DNA of 36,548 bases from Aphanocapsa sp. GSE-SYN-MK-11-07L (GCA_019359715.1 JAHHGS010000116.1:1-36548); one strand, 5' to 3'. Positions 19,037 through 27,634 are shown, numbered from the stretch's first letter. Numbers and translations are program-made. Notes: generated by a model from the sequence alone, not told the origin.

Positions 19037-19307
19037 TATGGCTGGGTTCGATCTCGCTCACTTTCAAGTGGTTACAGGCAATCTGACGGTGTAACAATGG
19101 CCCGGCTTGCGACTGGGCATAAACTTCCAAAATACCCTCTGAAACCGCCTCAAACAGCAAAGTTTGTCTTGGAAAAATCACCCGCTCGAAGTGCCAATCT
19201 GGCACATTGGTAATCCGGGCAACTTGAGTTTGCTGACTCGGATTTTGATAGCAACACAGAAATCTCTGCTGCTGCTCTGGGATTGGACAAGAGAAAGGTA
19301 GCATCAT
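19020..19307 (-). CDS. DUF1830 family protein in the nitrate operon
   Basis: A 95-residue protein whose core ([37 protein letters not shown]) matches the cyanobacterial DUF1830 family as I know it. The family has no assigned function. It begins with two adjacent ATG codons preceded by AAGG. It lies between nrtD and narB and overlaps narB by 17 bases, so it should be translated together with the nitrate reductase. The position suggests a role in nitrate assimilation or in regulating NarB, which is inference from context only. Rich in Cys and His near the ends, but no clear metal motif is present. Confidence 0.8.
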   Translation of the reverse strand: MMLPFSCPIPEQQQRFLCCYQNPSQQTQVARITNVPDWHFERVIFPRQTLLFEAVSEGILEVYAQSQAGPLLHRQIACNHLKVSEIEPSHNEYSD

Positions 19308-19358
19308 GATTGCCTTGCTCAGTATGCCTTGACTGATTCAGACTTGCTTGAGGGCGAC

Positions 19359-20186
19359 TCAGTGGGCTGGCTCCATGCCGCCAAACAAGAAGTCAAGGGC
19401 ATGATTCCGCAGGGTGTAATACTGCGGGTCTTCCATCAGTTGGGCTCGGTTGCGGGGGCGGGGGAAGGGAACGGTTAAGACTTCACCAATTTTGGCTGCC
19501 GGGCCATTGGTCATCATCACAATGCGATCGGCTAAAAACAAGGCTTCATCAATGTCGTGGGTAATCATCATCACTGTCACCTGATGCTTCGTCCAGATTT
19601 GCAGCAGTTCTTCTTGCAGTTCTTCTTTGGTGATTGCATCCAAAGCGCCAAAGGGTTCATCCAAGACCAGGACTTGGGGGTAAATTGAGAGGGCGCGGGC
19701 GATCGAAACCCGCTGCTTCATCCCGCCTGAAAGCTGATGCGGCTTTTTATGAGCTGCCTGTTCCAAACCGACCATTGCTAAGTGCTGCTGGACAATTTCG
19801 ACCTTCTCGGCTTTCGATTTTTCTGGATAAACCGCCTTCACGGCCAGGTAAATGTTTTCAAAGGCAGTCTTCCAAGGCAGCAGACAGTAGTTTTGAAACA
19901 CGACCATCCGGTCTGGCCCAGGCTGCGTGATTGGCTTTCCTTGCAGTCTGACTTCGCCCTGAGTCGGCTGATTAAAGCCAGAAACCATGTCTAGCAAAGT
20001 GGACTTACCACAGCCAGAATGCCCGATCACACAGACAAATTCGCCTTCTTCGACCGTTAAATCAACTCCTTCCAGAACGGTGAAGGAACCGTGGGGCGTC
20101 GGGTAAATTTTAGAAACATTGTCGATCGCCAAAAAAGGCCCAGGCATAGCTTCAGCGGACTGTTGAGTGGTAAGGGTCTGTGTCAT
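19359..20186 (-). CDS. nrtD: Nitrate ABC transporter ATP-binding protein NrtD
   Basis: ATPase subunit of the nitrate/nitrite importer. Walker A GHSGCGKST (about 55-63), signature LSGGMKQR, and Walker B LVLDEPFGALDAIT are all intact. The frame is open to a TTG at 20213, but the ATG at 20186 (MTQTLTTQQS) gives 275 residues, the normal NrtD size, and is chosen here. It lies 46 bases downstream of nrtC. NrtD pairs with the ATPase half of NrtC on the NrtB membrane dimer. Unlike NrtC it has no C-terminal sensor domain. Confidence 0.93.
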   Translation of the reverse strand: MTQTLTTQQSAEAMPGPFLAIDNVSKIYPTPHGSFTVLEGVDLTVEEGEFVCVIGHSGCGKSTLLDMVSGFNQPTQGEVRLQGKPITQPGPDRMVVFQNYCLLPWKTAFENIYLAVKAVYPEKSKAEKVEIVQQHLAMVGLEQAAHKKPHQLSGGMKQRVSIARALSIYPQVLVLDEPFGALDAITKEELQEELLQIWTKHQVTVMMITHDIDEALFLADRIVMMTNGPAAKIGEVLTVPFPRPRNRAQLMEDPQYYTLRNHALDFLFGGMEPAH

Positions 20187-20232
20187 GGTTAGCTCAATTA
20201 AACAACGGCTCAAGGGCGCTTACGCTTCATCA

Positions 20233-22275
20233 TCAACGAGAGGGATTGGGGAGGGTTTCCATCGAATTGTCCATACTCAATTCATCAACGCAAATCGGTC
20301 GCTGAATCGTCGAGCGATGGATATAGCCCACCGGATCGTTGGGGTCAAAAACAACGCCATCAAACAGCGCAAAAGGCTTGGCGTCAGGCTCACTGTCGAA
20401 TAATCCCAATTGACGGGCGGCTTCACCGTAAAGGTCAACCCGGCGGGTGCGCTCAATCACTTCTACCCAGTTTTTAGGAAAGGTGGTAATTCCCCAGCGG
20501 GCGAGTTGAGTCAGCACCCACAATCCTTCAGCCCGTTCTGGACAGGCACTCCGGTTGACAAAGAACTGGTTGTAGCGCAACAGCGGCTGTGGCTCTCCGC
20601 CTGGCACTGATAGATAAGGGTCAATCAGTCCTGGTCGGATATGTTCTAGGGCTGCTCCCACATACTGGGGTTGAGCCAGCAGTTCAGCAATCTCGGCTCG
20701 GTTGCGGCGATCATCACAGTATTCGCAGGCATCCAGCAGCGCTTTGACTAGGGCAATATGGGTTTGCGGGTATTGGTTCACCCAATCTTCTCGCACCCCC
20801 AACACCTTTTCCGGATGCCCCGGCCAGATGTCAAGGTCAGTGGCGATCGCAAACCCTAATCCCTCTTGAATCGCCCGCGTGTTCCACGGTTCACCGACGC
20901 AGTAGCCGTCAATGTTGCCTGCCATCAGGTTGGCCACCATCTGAGCAGGTGGAATCACGATCAAATTTACGTCTAGGTCGGGGTCAATCCCGCCGGCTGC
21001 CAGCCAGTAGCGCAACATCAAGTTGTGCATTGAGGCGGGGTGAACAATCCCCAGCGTATGCACTTTGTCAGGGGTTTGCTCAATCACGGCTTTGAAGTCA
21101 GCCAGCGATCGCACGCCCTGGTCGTAGAGCTGCTTGCTGAGGGTAATTGCATTGCCATTCCGAGACATCACCAGCGCCGTCACAATTGGCAGTGGGGCGG
21201 GCACCCCTAGTCCGAGAGTCATTGACAGGGGCATTCCAGCCACCATCTGAGCAGCGTCCAGTCGCTGGCTGGCCACGCCCTCCACAATTGCCTTCCAACT
21301 GGGTTCCCGATGCAGAGTCACTTCTTCTAAGCCGTAGGCCGCAAAGATACCCTTTTCTTTGGCCACCACCAGTGGAGCGCAATCGGTGAGGGGAATAAAG
21401 CCGAGGTCGAGGTTGATTTTTTCTAGCCCATGCCGAGCGATCGCCAATGGCTTGCTCTCGATCGCCGCCACAGCCTGCTTGCTCTTGCGCTGCTTGTCTC
21501 GCTTTTGCTGGTTCAAGAAGTAAATCATCTCACCCCGGAGTGCGTAATAGCTGGGATGATTGACGACTTCTAAGCGCAGGCGCGGGCGGGGAATTGGCAC
21601 CGCTAAAATTTGTCCAATGTGCGATTCTGGGCCGTTGGTCAACATCACAACCCGATCGGAAAGCAGCAGCGCCTCGTCTACATCGTGCGTTACCATCAGG
21701 CACGTCACTTTGCTTTCCTGGCAAATTTGCATTAACTGAGCCTGCAGGTGTCCCCGCGTCAGGGCATCCAAGGCCCCAAACGGTTCATCCAGCAGCAGCA
21801 GTTTGGGACGGAGGGAGAGGGCGCGGGCGATCGCTACCCGCTGTTTCATGCCGCCAGATAGTTCGTGGGGTTTTTTGTGGGCGGCGGCTTTGAGACCGAC
21901 CATCTCAATGTGATGGTCAACAATCTGTTTTCGCTCGGCGGCTGGCAGATCCTTTAAGACTTTGTTTACCCCCAGAGCAACGTTTTTCTCGACCGTCAGC
22001 CAGGGCAAGAGCGAGTAGTTCTGAAACACGACCATCCGATCGGGGCCAGGCTGCTTCACCTGCCGCCCTTCCAGCACGATTCCACCCTGAGTGGGCTGGT
22101 CTAGGCCAGCCACAATATTCAGCAGGGTGGACTTGCCGCAGCCAGAGTGACCAATCAGGGTGACAAATTCCCCTTGCTTAATGTTGAGGTCAATACTCTT
22201 GAGGGCGGTATAGCTTTTGCCACCCCCCAATGGAAAAACCTTATCAATGTGGTCGATTTCGACAAAGACTGACAT
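20233..22275 (-). CDS. nrtC: Nitrate ABC transporter ATPase fused to an NrtA-like domain, NrtC
   Basis: A 680-residue fusion typical of cyanobacterial nitrate importers. Residues 1-255 form an ABC ATPase (Walker A GHSGCGKST at 42-50, signature LSGGMKQR, Walker B LLLDEPFGALDALT). Residues about 285-660 resemble the substrate-binding protein NrtA (IPLTDCAPLVVAKEKGIF, then VGEPWNTRAIQEG and HPEKVLGVREDWV). In the known system this cytoplasmic domain mediates inhibition of uptake by ammonium. Here it aligns with the NrtA in the same operon without gaps around SACPERAEGLW. The start is 8 bases after nrtB. Confidence 0.95.
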   Translation of the reverse strand: MSVFVEIDHIDKVFPLGGGKSYTALKSIDLNIKQGEFVTLIGHSGCGKSTLLNIVAGLDQPTQGGIVLEGRQVKQPGPDRMVVFQNYSLLPWLTVEKNVALGVNKVLKDLPAAERKQIVDHHIEMVGLKAAAHKKPHELSGGMKQRVAIARALSLRPKLLLLDEPFGALDALTRGHLQAQLMQICQESKVTCLMVTHDVDEALLLSDRVVMLTNGPESHIGQILAVPIPRPRLRLEVVNHPSYYALRGEMIYFLNQQKRDKQRKSKQAVAAIESKPLAIARHGLEKINLDLGFIPLTDCAPLVVAKEKGIFAAYGLEEVTLHREPSWKAIVEGVASQRLDAAQMVAGMPLSMTLGLGVPAPLPIVTALVMSRNGNAITLSKQLYDQGVRSLADFKAVIEQTPDKVHTLGIVHPASMHNLMLRYWLAAGGIDPDLDVNLIVIPPAQMVANLMAGNIDGYCVGEPWNTRAIQEGLGFAIATDLDIWPGHPEKVLGVREDWVNQYPQTHIALVKALLDACEYCDDRRNRAEIAELLAQPQYVGAALEHIRPGLIDPYLSVPGGEPQPLLRYNQFFVNRSACPERAEGLWVLTQLARWGITTFPKNWVEVIERTRRVDLYGEAARQLGLFDSEPDAKPFALFDGVVFDPNDPVGYIHRSTIQRPICVDELSMDNSMETLPNPSR

Positions 22276-22283
22276 GGCGCTAA

Positions 22284-23117
22284 TTACTTCTCTGAAACAA
22301 TGAGTGAACCGACAAAACCAACCAATTTGTCCAACAGCAGACCCACCACACCGACATAGATAATCGCTAGGATAATCTGGCCATTGCCGCTATCACCGCC
22401 GCTGTTGTAGGCATCCCAGATAAAGAAGCCAATTCCCCCATCCGACTTGAGCATCTCTGCTGCCACGATCGCCAGCCAAGCCAAACCAATCCCAATTCGC
22501 AAGCCAGAAAAGACATAGGGCACGGTCGAGGGTACCAAAATATTCAGCACATACTCCAGCTTCGACAGGCGCAGCACCTTGGCGACATTGTTGTAGTCTT
22601 TGGGAATTTGCTGTACCCCCATGGCCGTATTGATCACAATTGGCCAGACCGCCGTAATGAAAATCACGAAGATGGCAGCCGGATTGTTATCTTGAAACGC
22701 CCCTAAGGAAATCGGCAGCCATGCCAGGGGAGGCACGGTGCGCAGGATTTGAATCAGCGGATCAAATCCGCGGCGCATAAACGTGCTCATGCCAATCACA
22801 ACCCCGGCGGCAATGCCAACCACTGCGGCAATGCCATAGCCAACGGCCACCCGCTGGAGACTAATTAAAATTTGCCAACCCAGACCTTTATCGGTGCCGC
22901 CATTATCAAAAAATGGATTGATAATGTAGTTCCAAGTTTGTTGCACAACCTGAATTGGCCCTGGCATCAGAGACTCAGGACTTAAACAAAGCAATTGCCA
23001 GATCAGCAGCACAGCTCCTGTGCAGAGCAGGGGCGGAAACAGCAGTTTTCCTTGCTTGCCCAACCTGGGTAAAATTTGAGCCGATGTATCTGAGCGAATG
23101 GGTGAGTCGATGGTCAT
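22284..23117 (-). CDS. nrtB: Nitrate ABC transporter permease NrtB
   Basis: Inner-membrane channel subunit of the nitrate importer, with about six hydrophobic helices. The cytoplasmic EAA-like loop appears as YNNVAKVLRLSKLEYVLNILVPSTVPYVFSGLRIGIG. The frame extends to a TTG at 23147, but the ATG at 23117 (MTIDSPIRSD) gives 277 residues, close to the usual 279. AAGGA lies 11 bases before it. It follows nrtA after 128 bases that contain a strong hairpin, which may lower nrtBCD expression relative to nrtA. Confidence 0.93.
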   Translation of the reverse strand: MTIDSPIRSDTSAQILPRLGKQGKLLFPPLLCTGAVLLIWQLLCLSPESLMPGPIQVVQQTWNYIINPFFDNGGTDKGLGWQILISLQRVAVGYGIAAVVGIAAGVVIGMSTFMRRGFDPLIQILRTVPPLAWLPISLGAFQDNNPAAIFVIFITAVWPIVINTAMGVQQIPKDYNNVAKVLRLSKLEYVLNILVPSTVPYVFSGLRIGIGLAWLAIVAAEMLKSDGGIGFFIWDAYNSGGDSGNGQIILAIIYVGVVGLLLDKLVGFVGSLIVSEK

Positions 23118-23191
23118 GGTGGAGGATTTCCTTGCATCAGTGGCCAAGATCAGGAGTCTAATTGCTTTAGACTTAACGTTATAAAATCTGA

Positions 23192-23229
23192 GCTTTGAGT
23201 TCTGTTCTCTACTGAACAGAACTCAAAGC
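23192..23229 (-). other. Perfect hairpin in the nrtA-nrtB gap
   Basis: GCTTTGAGTTCTGTTC (23192-23207) and GAACAGAACTCAAAGC (23214-23229) are exact 16-base inverted arms around a 6-base loop. On the nrtA transcript it starts 17 bases after the stop codon and is followed only by a short T-containing stretch. It is better read as an mRNA-end stabiliser or partial terminator than as a full stop. Confidence 0.75.
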
Positions 23230-23245
23230 CAAGCATTCAGGCAGG

Positions 23246-24574
23246 TCAGGCCGTCTTAATCTTGAGGCTCTTTAAGTAAGCGGCTGGGTTAGCCGGATCA
23301 AATTTGACCCCATCAAAGAAGGTTTCGACTCCTCGCGAGTCGCTTTTCGGAATCACTGCTTCCTGCCCGATCGCCTTAGCAGCTTCTTTCCAGAGGTCAG
23401 AGCGATTGACCGTATCGACCAGCTTTTTAACATCGGTATCAGCAGGCAGTTTGCCCCAGCGAATGTTTTCGGTCATAAACCAGGTGTCGTGGCTCTTGTA
23501 AGGGTAGGAGGCCGTATCGCGCCAGAACTTCATCAGTAGGGGGCTATTTTTGAGCGTGCGCCCGTCACCAAAGTCAAAGTTGCCTTTCATCCGCTCGACA
23601 ATATCTTTGGCTGGCACTTTCAGGTACTTATCAGCCGAGATAATCTCACACATTTCTTGCTTGTTGGCATTGTCATCGCACCAAATCTGGGCTTCCTGGA
23701 CGGCCATCAGCAGCGCTTTGGCGGCTTTCGGGTTTTTATCAACCCAATCAGCCCGCATCGTAAAGGCTTTTTCTGGGTGATCTTTCCAAAGTTCACCGGT
23801 GGTAATGGCAGTGTAGCCGAGCTTTTTCGTCACTAATCGCTGCGGCCAGGGTTCACCCACACAAAAGGTGTCCATCGTCTTAGTTTCCATATTCGACACC
23901 ATTTGAGGCGGCGGAATTACAACGATATCGGCTTCATCGTCTGGGTTAATTCCACCCGCCGCTAACCAATACCGCATCCATAGGTCGTGAGTGCCGCCAG
24001 GAAAGGTGACAGCGGCTTTAAATTTCTCGCCAGCCGCTTTTGCTGCATCTATTTTTTTCTTCAGGACAGCGGTATCAGCGCCTACCTTCAAATCAAGATA
24101 TTCATTCGAGAGCGAAATACCTTGGCCATTCGTGTTGAGGCGAGCCAAGATGTACATCGGTACCGGTGTATTACCCTTGGTAATTGTGCCAAGGGCCATG
24201 AAATAAGGCATGGGCGACAGAATATGTGCCCCATCAATGCCGCCCTTATCTGCACCTAACTCTAGGTTATCGCGTGTGACTGCCCAAGACGTTTGCTTGA
24301 CCACTGACACATCCTTCATCCCGTACTTCTCGAAGTAGCCCTTCTCCTTGGCAATAATTAATGGGGCAGCATCGGTGAGGGCAATAAAGCCCAGCTTGGC
24401 GGTCGCCACTTCTGGCGCTTCGCCCGTGCTAGCGGCTGGAGACATTGCGGGTGAGCCAGCCGGAGATTCAGCCGTGGTTGGGCCACTCCCAGAACTACAG
24501 CCGTGAATCACCAGGGTACTTGCTGCGGCTGCTCCAGCCGTGATCATGAACTTCCGTCTTGAAAGATTACTCAT
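23246..24574 (-). CDS. nrtA: Nitrate/nitrite-binding lipoprotein NrtA
   Basis: Periplasmic substrate-binding component anchored to the plasma membrane. The N-terminus has a twin arginine (R6-R7 in SRRKFM), a hydrophobic stretch and the lipobox VIHGC, with the lipidated cysteine at C26. A Ser/Pro/Ala-rich tether (about 27-55) precedes the binding domain (KLGFIALTDAAPLIIAKEKGYF). FPGGTHDLWMRYWLAAGGI, VIPPPQMVSNM and CVGEPWPQRL are typical of the NrtA/CmpA family. The 442-residue length is standard. CmpA (bicarbonate) is the close alternative, but the nirA and narB neighbours settle it as nitrate. Confidence 0.94.
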   Translation of the reverse strand: MSNLSRRKFMITAGAAAASTLVIHGCSSGSGPTTAESPAGSPAMSPAASTGEAPEVATAKLGFIALTDAAPLIIAKEKGYFEKYGMKDVSVVKQTSWAVTRDNLELGADKGGIDGAHILSPMPYFMALGTITKGNTPVPMYILARLNTNGQGISLSNEYLDLKVGADTAVLKKKIDAAKAAGEKFKAAVTFPGGTHDLWMRYWLAAGGINPDDEADIVVIPPPQMVSNMETKTMDTFCVGEPWPQRLVTKKLGYTAITTGELWKDHPEKAFTMRADWVDKNPKAAKALLMAVQEAQIWCDDNANKQEMCEIISADKYLKVPAKDIVERMKGNFDFGDGRTLKNSPLLMKFWRDTASYPYKSHDTWFMTENIRWGKLPADTDVKKLVDTVNRSDLWKEAAKAIGQEAVIPKSDSRGVETFFDGVKFDPANPAAYLKSLKIKTA

Positions 24575-24655
24575 TCGTTCTTTATCCAGTTCCCAAAATT
24601 AAGAGTTGATTGAGCGTCAAGCCCGCAAGCTTGAGCAGTGAGGAGTAGACTCGCT

Positions 24656-26224
24656 TCAAGTGGCGATCGTGATGCCAGCGGACAAAGTGTCACCAGCTCT
24701 GGGTTGAGCGCCAAAGTGCTGAATCAACAAATCCCGCAGGACGGGCTGTAGCTCATCACAAACGATCGCCTTCATTACACAGGTGCCTAGTTCAGCGTCT
24801 TTGCCGACTTTGCCTCCCATGTAGATGTCTACGGCATCCAGGGTTTGCCCGTCACGGCGGGTTTTTGTCCCCATTAAGCCAATGTCAGCCACTTGGGGCT
24901 GCCCACAGGAGTTGGGGCAGCCAGTCCAGTGAATCCGGACAGAACGACTCGTCACTAGTTCTGCGTCCAGGGCTTGCGTCATTGCCACCGCACGATTTTT
25001 AGTCTCGACCAGGGCAAACTTGCAAAACTGCGCGCCTGTGCAGGAGACTAGCCCCCGCATCAAGGGGTCAGGATTGATCGAAAACCGCTGGAGCAGTGGC
25101 TCTTTCAGCAGGGGAGCAATTCGCGAGTCTGGCACATCAGGAATGATTGCGTTTTGCTCAACCGTAAGGCGAATTTCACCACTGCCGTAAATTTCCGCAA
25201 TCCTGGACAAATCGAACATATCGGGCGCATACAAGCGACCGACCGGAATATGTAGCCCAACATAGTTCAGACCGGGCTGCTTTTGAGCGTGAATGCCAAT
25301 GTGATCGCGCTTATCCCACAGCAGTTCGTCTTTGGCGGCCGCAGGTTGGAAGGAATAGCCCAGTTGTTTTTCGACTTCAGCCCGAAATTTATCAAGACCC
25401 CACTCATCGATCAGCCACATCAGCCGCGATTTTTGCCGATTGGCCCGCAGCCCGTGATCTCGATAGACCAGCAGCACCGCTTCACAAACGGCCACAACAT
25501 CGCGGGGATCGACCCAGGCATTGAGCGGAATCGCCGCATCACAGCGCTTGGCCGAAAAGAATCCGCCCACCAAAACATTAAACCCTAGCCGATCGCCTTG
25601 GTAAGCTGGCACAAAGGCAATATCGTTAATTTCGGCGTGAACCGAGTTGTCTCGACAGCCGGCGATCGCAATATTAAATTTACGGGGCAGGTTACTAAAC
25701 GAGGGATTTCCCTCGCCATTGTTAGTAATCATGTCCTGGACTTTGCGGGCAATCCCACGAGTGTCAATTAGCTCATCGGCATCAATGCCTGCCACCGGAG
25801 AGCCGGTAATATTCCGCACATTGTCCATGCCCGACTGGATGCTGGTCAGCCCCGCTTGCTCAAAGGCATCAAAGATGTCAGGAATATCCTCTAAGTGAAT
25901 TCCCCGCAGTTGGAGATTTTGACGGGTAGTAATGTCAGCATTGCCATCTTCGCCATAGCGCTGGACGGTTTCAGCCAAGACCCGCATCTGCCCACTGGTC
26001 AGAATGCCGCTGGGAATCCGCATCCGCAGCATAAATTTACCGGGCGTAACCGGCCGAAAAAATACCCCCAACCATTTAAGTCGGTGGTCGCGATCTTCCT
26101 CTGATAGCGCTTCCCAGCCCTTGGGGGCAAATTCAGCGATCTCAGACTTGAGTTCCAAGCCATCTTTCTCGGCTTTCAGCTTTTCAAACTTGTTCAGACT
26201 GGGTGCAGGAGTGGCGGTAGTCAT
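24656..26224 (-). CDS. nirA: Ferredoxin-nitrite reductase NirA
   Basis: Six-electron reduction of nitrite to ammonium using ferredoxin. Two nitrite/sulfite reductase repeats are visible. The siroheme and 4Fe-4S ligands are C395, C401, C436 and C440 (SCTGAQFC and GCPNSC). Siroheme-contact sequence ITTRQNLQLRG and NVRNITGSPVAG are present. At 522 residues it has the usual length, without the long C-terminal ferredoxin extension found in a few cyanobacteria. It is the first gene of the nir operon. No clear Shine-Dalgarno site precedes the ATG. Expression should depend on NtcA through the upstream box. Confidence 0.96.
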   Translation of the reverse strand: MTTATPAPSLNKFEKLKAEKDGLELKSEIAEFAPKGWEALSEEDRDHRLKWLGVFFRPVTPGKFMLRMRIPSGILTSGQMRVLAETVQRYGEDGNADITTRQNLQLRGIHLEDIPDIFDAFEQAGLTSIQSGMDNVRNITGSPVAGIDADELIDTRGIARKVQDMITNNGEGNPSFSNLPRKFNIAIAGCRDNSVHAEINDIAFVPAYQGDRLGFNVLVGGFFSAKRCDAAIPLNAWVDPRDVVAVCEAVLLVYRDHGLRANRQKSRLMWLIDEWGLDKFRAEVEKQLGYSFQPAAAKDELLWDKRDHIGIHAQKQPGLNYVGLHIPVGRLYAPDMFDLSRIAEIYGSGEIRLTVEQNAIIPDVPDSRIAPLLKEPLLQRFSINPDPLMRGLVSCTGAQFCKFALVETKNRAVAMTQALDAELVTSRSVRIHWTGCPNSCGQPQVADIGLMGTKTRRDGQTLDAVDIYMGGKVGKDAELGTCVMKAIVCDELQPVLRDLLIQHFGAQPRAGDTLSAGITIAT

Positions 26225-26372
26225 GGCTAGTTAGAAGTAAGGGTGCGAGGAATCTTCAGAAGCGCGACGAGCTTGCTAGTGCATCACCTTGCGTACCAAA
26301 AAGGGAATGAACAGAAGCTAACTGCCTCTGCTCGTCAACGACAAATCGCAGAATTAGCAATCAATTAAGCAC

Positions 26373-26414
26373 AAGATATGCGGGTATCTGAGCAGAAAAT
26401 GTATAGTTTGTAAC
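26373..26414 (-). promoter_or_regulatory. NtcA-activated promoter of the nirA operon
   Basis: On the minus strand GTT-N8-TAC (26414-26401), one base off the NtcA consensus GTA-N8-TAC, is followed after 22 bases by the -10 element TATCTT (26378-26373). This is the classical NtcA class-II spacing. With a start about 7 bases after the -10, the box is centred near -41.5 and the leader is about 140 bases. Confidence 0.75.
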
Positions 26415-26430
26415 AAATGATTAACTGGTG

Positions 26431-26445
26431 ATGCGTTTGCAACAT
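26431..26445 (-). promoter_or_regulatory. LysR-type box upstream of the NtcA site (possible NtcB site)
   Basis: ATGTTGCAAACGCAT has the ATG-N9-CAT symmetry and T-N11-A core expected for LysR-family regulators, and lies about 72 bases before the inferred start. NtcB is a LysR activator of nir operons in several cyanobacteria. Assignment to NtcB is inference. Confidence 0.35.
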
Positions 26446-26480
26446 ATTGATCATGCTAAAAACGCATTTAATGCCTTGGC

Positions 26481-27182
26481 CTAGCGCCAAAGCCGCTCCA
26501 ACCCAAAACAAAGGAAGGCACTGGCGAGGGGCACCGTTAAGTTGTCAATCCCAAACTTAGAAAATGCTTCTAACCCAGTTGCTACTAGCGCCACCACGAT
26601 CGCAATCACCCAGGTTTGCCAAAGATTCCCCTGCACGTAGAACAAAATTGAGCTAGTTACTAAGGCACTGGCGATCGCCATGGCGATCGATCCTTCCCAA
26701 CTCTTGGCGATCGACCAGATCGTGTAAGTATGACACCCAAATTTTTGCCCTACCAAGGCCGCTAGCCCATCTCCCCAGGTCATAATCAGTACCCCGATGG
26801 CGGCGTATTCCGGTAGATTTTGCGTCCAGAAACAAGCAATCAAGGTTCCAATACTCAGGGCATAAAAAAAGGTGCCCCAACTTTTGCGCCCGACTCCGCT
26901 CACGCTGGGCAAAATTGGGTAACGATAGGAAATCAGCGTTAGTACACAGAAAAAAGCTGAAGCTGCAACTCCTATCCAGGCAGGAATTCCAAACCACCAA
27001 GCCAATAAAATCACTTGTCCCGTGCCAATGTGGACAATTTTGCGCGAAATTTCCACCCCTAACTTTGTGTAGCGATTGACTAGTTCTGCTGCCAGAACGA
27101 CAATGCCCAACCAGATGGCGACCATCAGGCTAGCGATCGCCAATCCAGGAGAACTATCCAACCCAGTCCAGTCCGTTAGCAA
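26481..27182 (-). CDS. Phytol/polyprenol kinase-like membrane protein (VTE5/SEC59 type)
   Basis: A 233-residue protein with about six membrane helices. LGVEISRKIVHIGTG and MTWGDGLAALVGQKFG...AKSWEGSIAM are the conserved motifs of the CTP-dependent phytol/dolichol kinase and CDP-diglyceride synthetase-like superfamily. In cyanobacteria such proteins phosphorylate phytol (VTE5) or phytyl phosphate (VTE6) to recycle chlorophyll side chains into tocopherol and phylloquinone. The two activities cannot be told apart here. The start is a TTG, since an in-frame stop lies just upstream and the first helix would be cut by the next ATG, so the true start is uncertain. It is not part of the nir operon, being upstream of the NtcA promoter. 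Confidence 0.75.
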   Translation of the reverse strand: MLTDWTGLDSSPGLAIASLMVAIWLGIVVLAAELVNRYTKLGVEISRKIVHIGTGQVILLAWWFGIPAWIGVAASAFFCVLTLISYRYPILPSVSGVGRKSWGTFFYALSIGTLIACFWTQNLPEYAAIGVLIMTWGDGLAALVGQKFGCHTYTIWSIAKSWEGSIAMAIASALVTSSILFYVQGNLWQTWVIAIVVALVATGLEAFSKFGIDNLTVPLASAFLCFGLERLWR

Positions 27183-27279
27183 GGCTCAAGTGAAAAAGCT
27201 GTATGTTGCTGATTCTACAATCCCGAATCGGTTCTACATATAAAAGTTTGCCAGCGATTATTTTCGCTTCAATCTCGAA

Positions 27280-27309
27280 TTGTAGGCTGCGACTCCCCTG
27301 TGATAAAAT
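27280..27309 (+). promoter_or_regulatory. Probable promoter of the tRNA-Tyr/tRNA-Thr unit
   Basis: TTGTAG (27280-27285) is followed by TGTGATAAA, an extended -10 type element with GATAAA at 27302-27307 after 16 bases. It ends about 20 bases before tRNA-Tyr. Confidence 0.4.
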
Positions 27310-27328
27310 CAGAGCCTGTGGATAAAAA

Positions 27329-27409
27329 GGGTCGGTGCCCGAGTGGTTAATGGGGGCGGACTGTAAATCCGCTGGTTATCCTACGCTGGTTCAAATCCAG
27401 CCCGGCCCA
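27329..27409 (+). tRNA. tRNA-Tyr (GTA)
   Basis: An 81-base type II tRNA. Acceptor GGGTCGG pairs with CCGGCCC, with discriminator A and no encoded CCA. The anticodon arm is GCGGA-CTGTAAA-TCCGC with anticodon GTA at 27363-27365. A long variable arm is present, and the T arm is GCTGG-TTCAAAT-CCAGC. All stems are intact. Confidence 0.95.
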
Positions 27410-27421
27410 TCCTCAGAATTT

Positions 27422-27493
27422 GCCCGTGTGGCTCAGTGGTAGAGCACACCCTTGGTAAGGGTGAGGTCACGAGTTCAATCCTCGTCACGGGCT
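27422..27493 (+). tRNA. tRNA-Thr (GGT)
   Basis: A 72-base tRNA 12 bases after tRNA-Tyr. Acceptor GCCCGTG pairs with CACGGGC. The anticodon arm is CACCC-TTGGTAA-GGGTG with GGT at 27454-27456, and the T loop is TTCAATC. CCA is not encoded. The accessory element with its integrase begins directly after this gene, so its 3' end is the probable attachment site. Confidence 0.95.
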
Positions 27494-27620
27494 TTGGTTG
27501 GGGAACCAAGAATTAGTAAGGCTTTTGGGGATGTTCCAGACATCTCCTAAAGTCTTTGTTGTTGTCAATAAGCCAATGAAGATAGGTCGTTAGGGCTGTC
27601 TGGGGTTGTAAAACTACCCC
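27494..27620 (+). other. Candidate attachment region with three inverted repeats
   Basis: Between tRNA-Thr and the integrase are three hairpins: TTGGTT-GGGG-AACCAA (27494-27509), GGGGATGT-TCCAG-ACATCTCC (27527-27547, one G-T pair) and GGGGT-N9-ACCCC (27602-27620). None has a T run. They may be integrase arm or excisionase sites at an attL. The matching right end is not in the window, so the att core cannot be defined. Confidence 0.4.
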
Positions 27621-27634
27621 GGAATTTACCCCGC

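Noticed and set aside
20519-20560. The NrtC peptide SACPERAEG looked like the translation of a short palindromic repeat often inserted into bacterial genes.
   Set aside because: Aligned against NrtA in the same operon (KFWRDTASYPYKSHDTWFMTEN), the NrtC segment has equal length, so there is no insertion.
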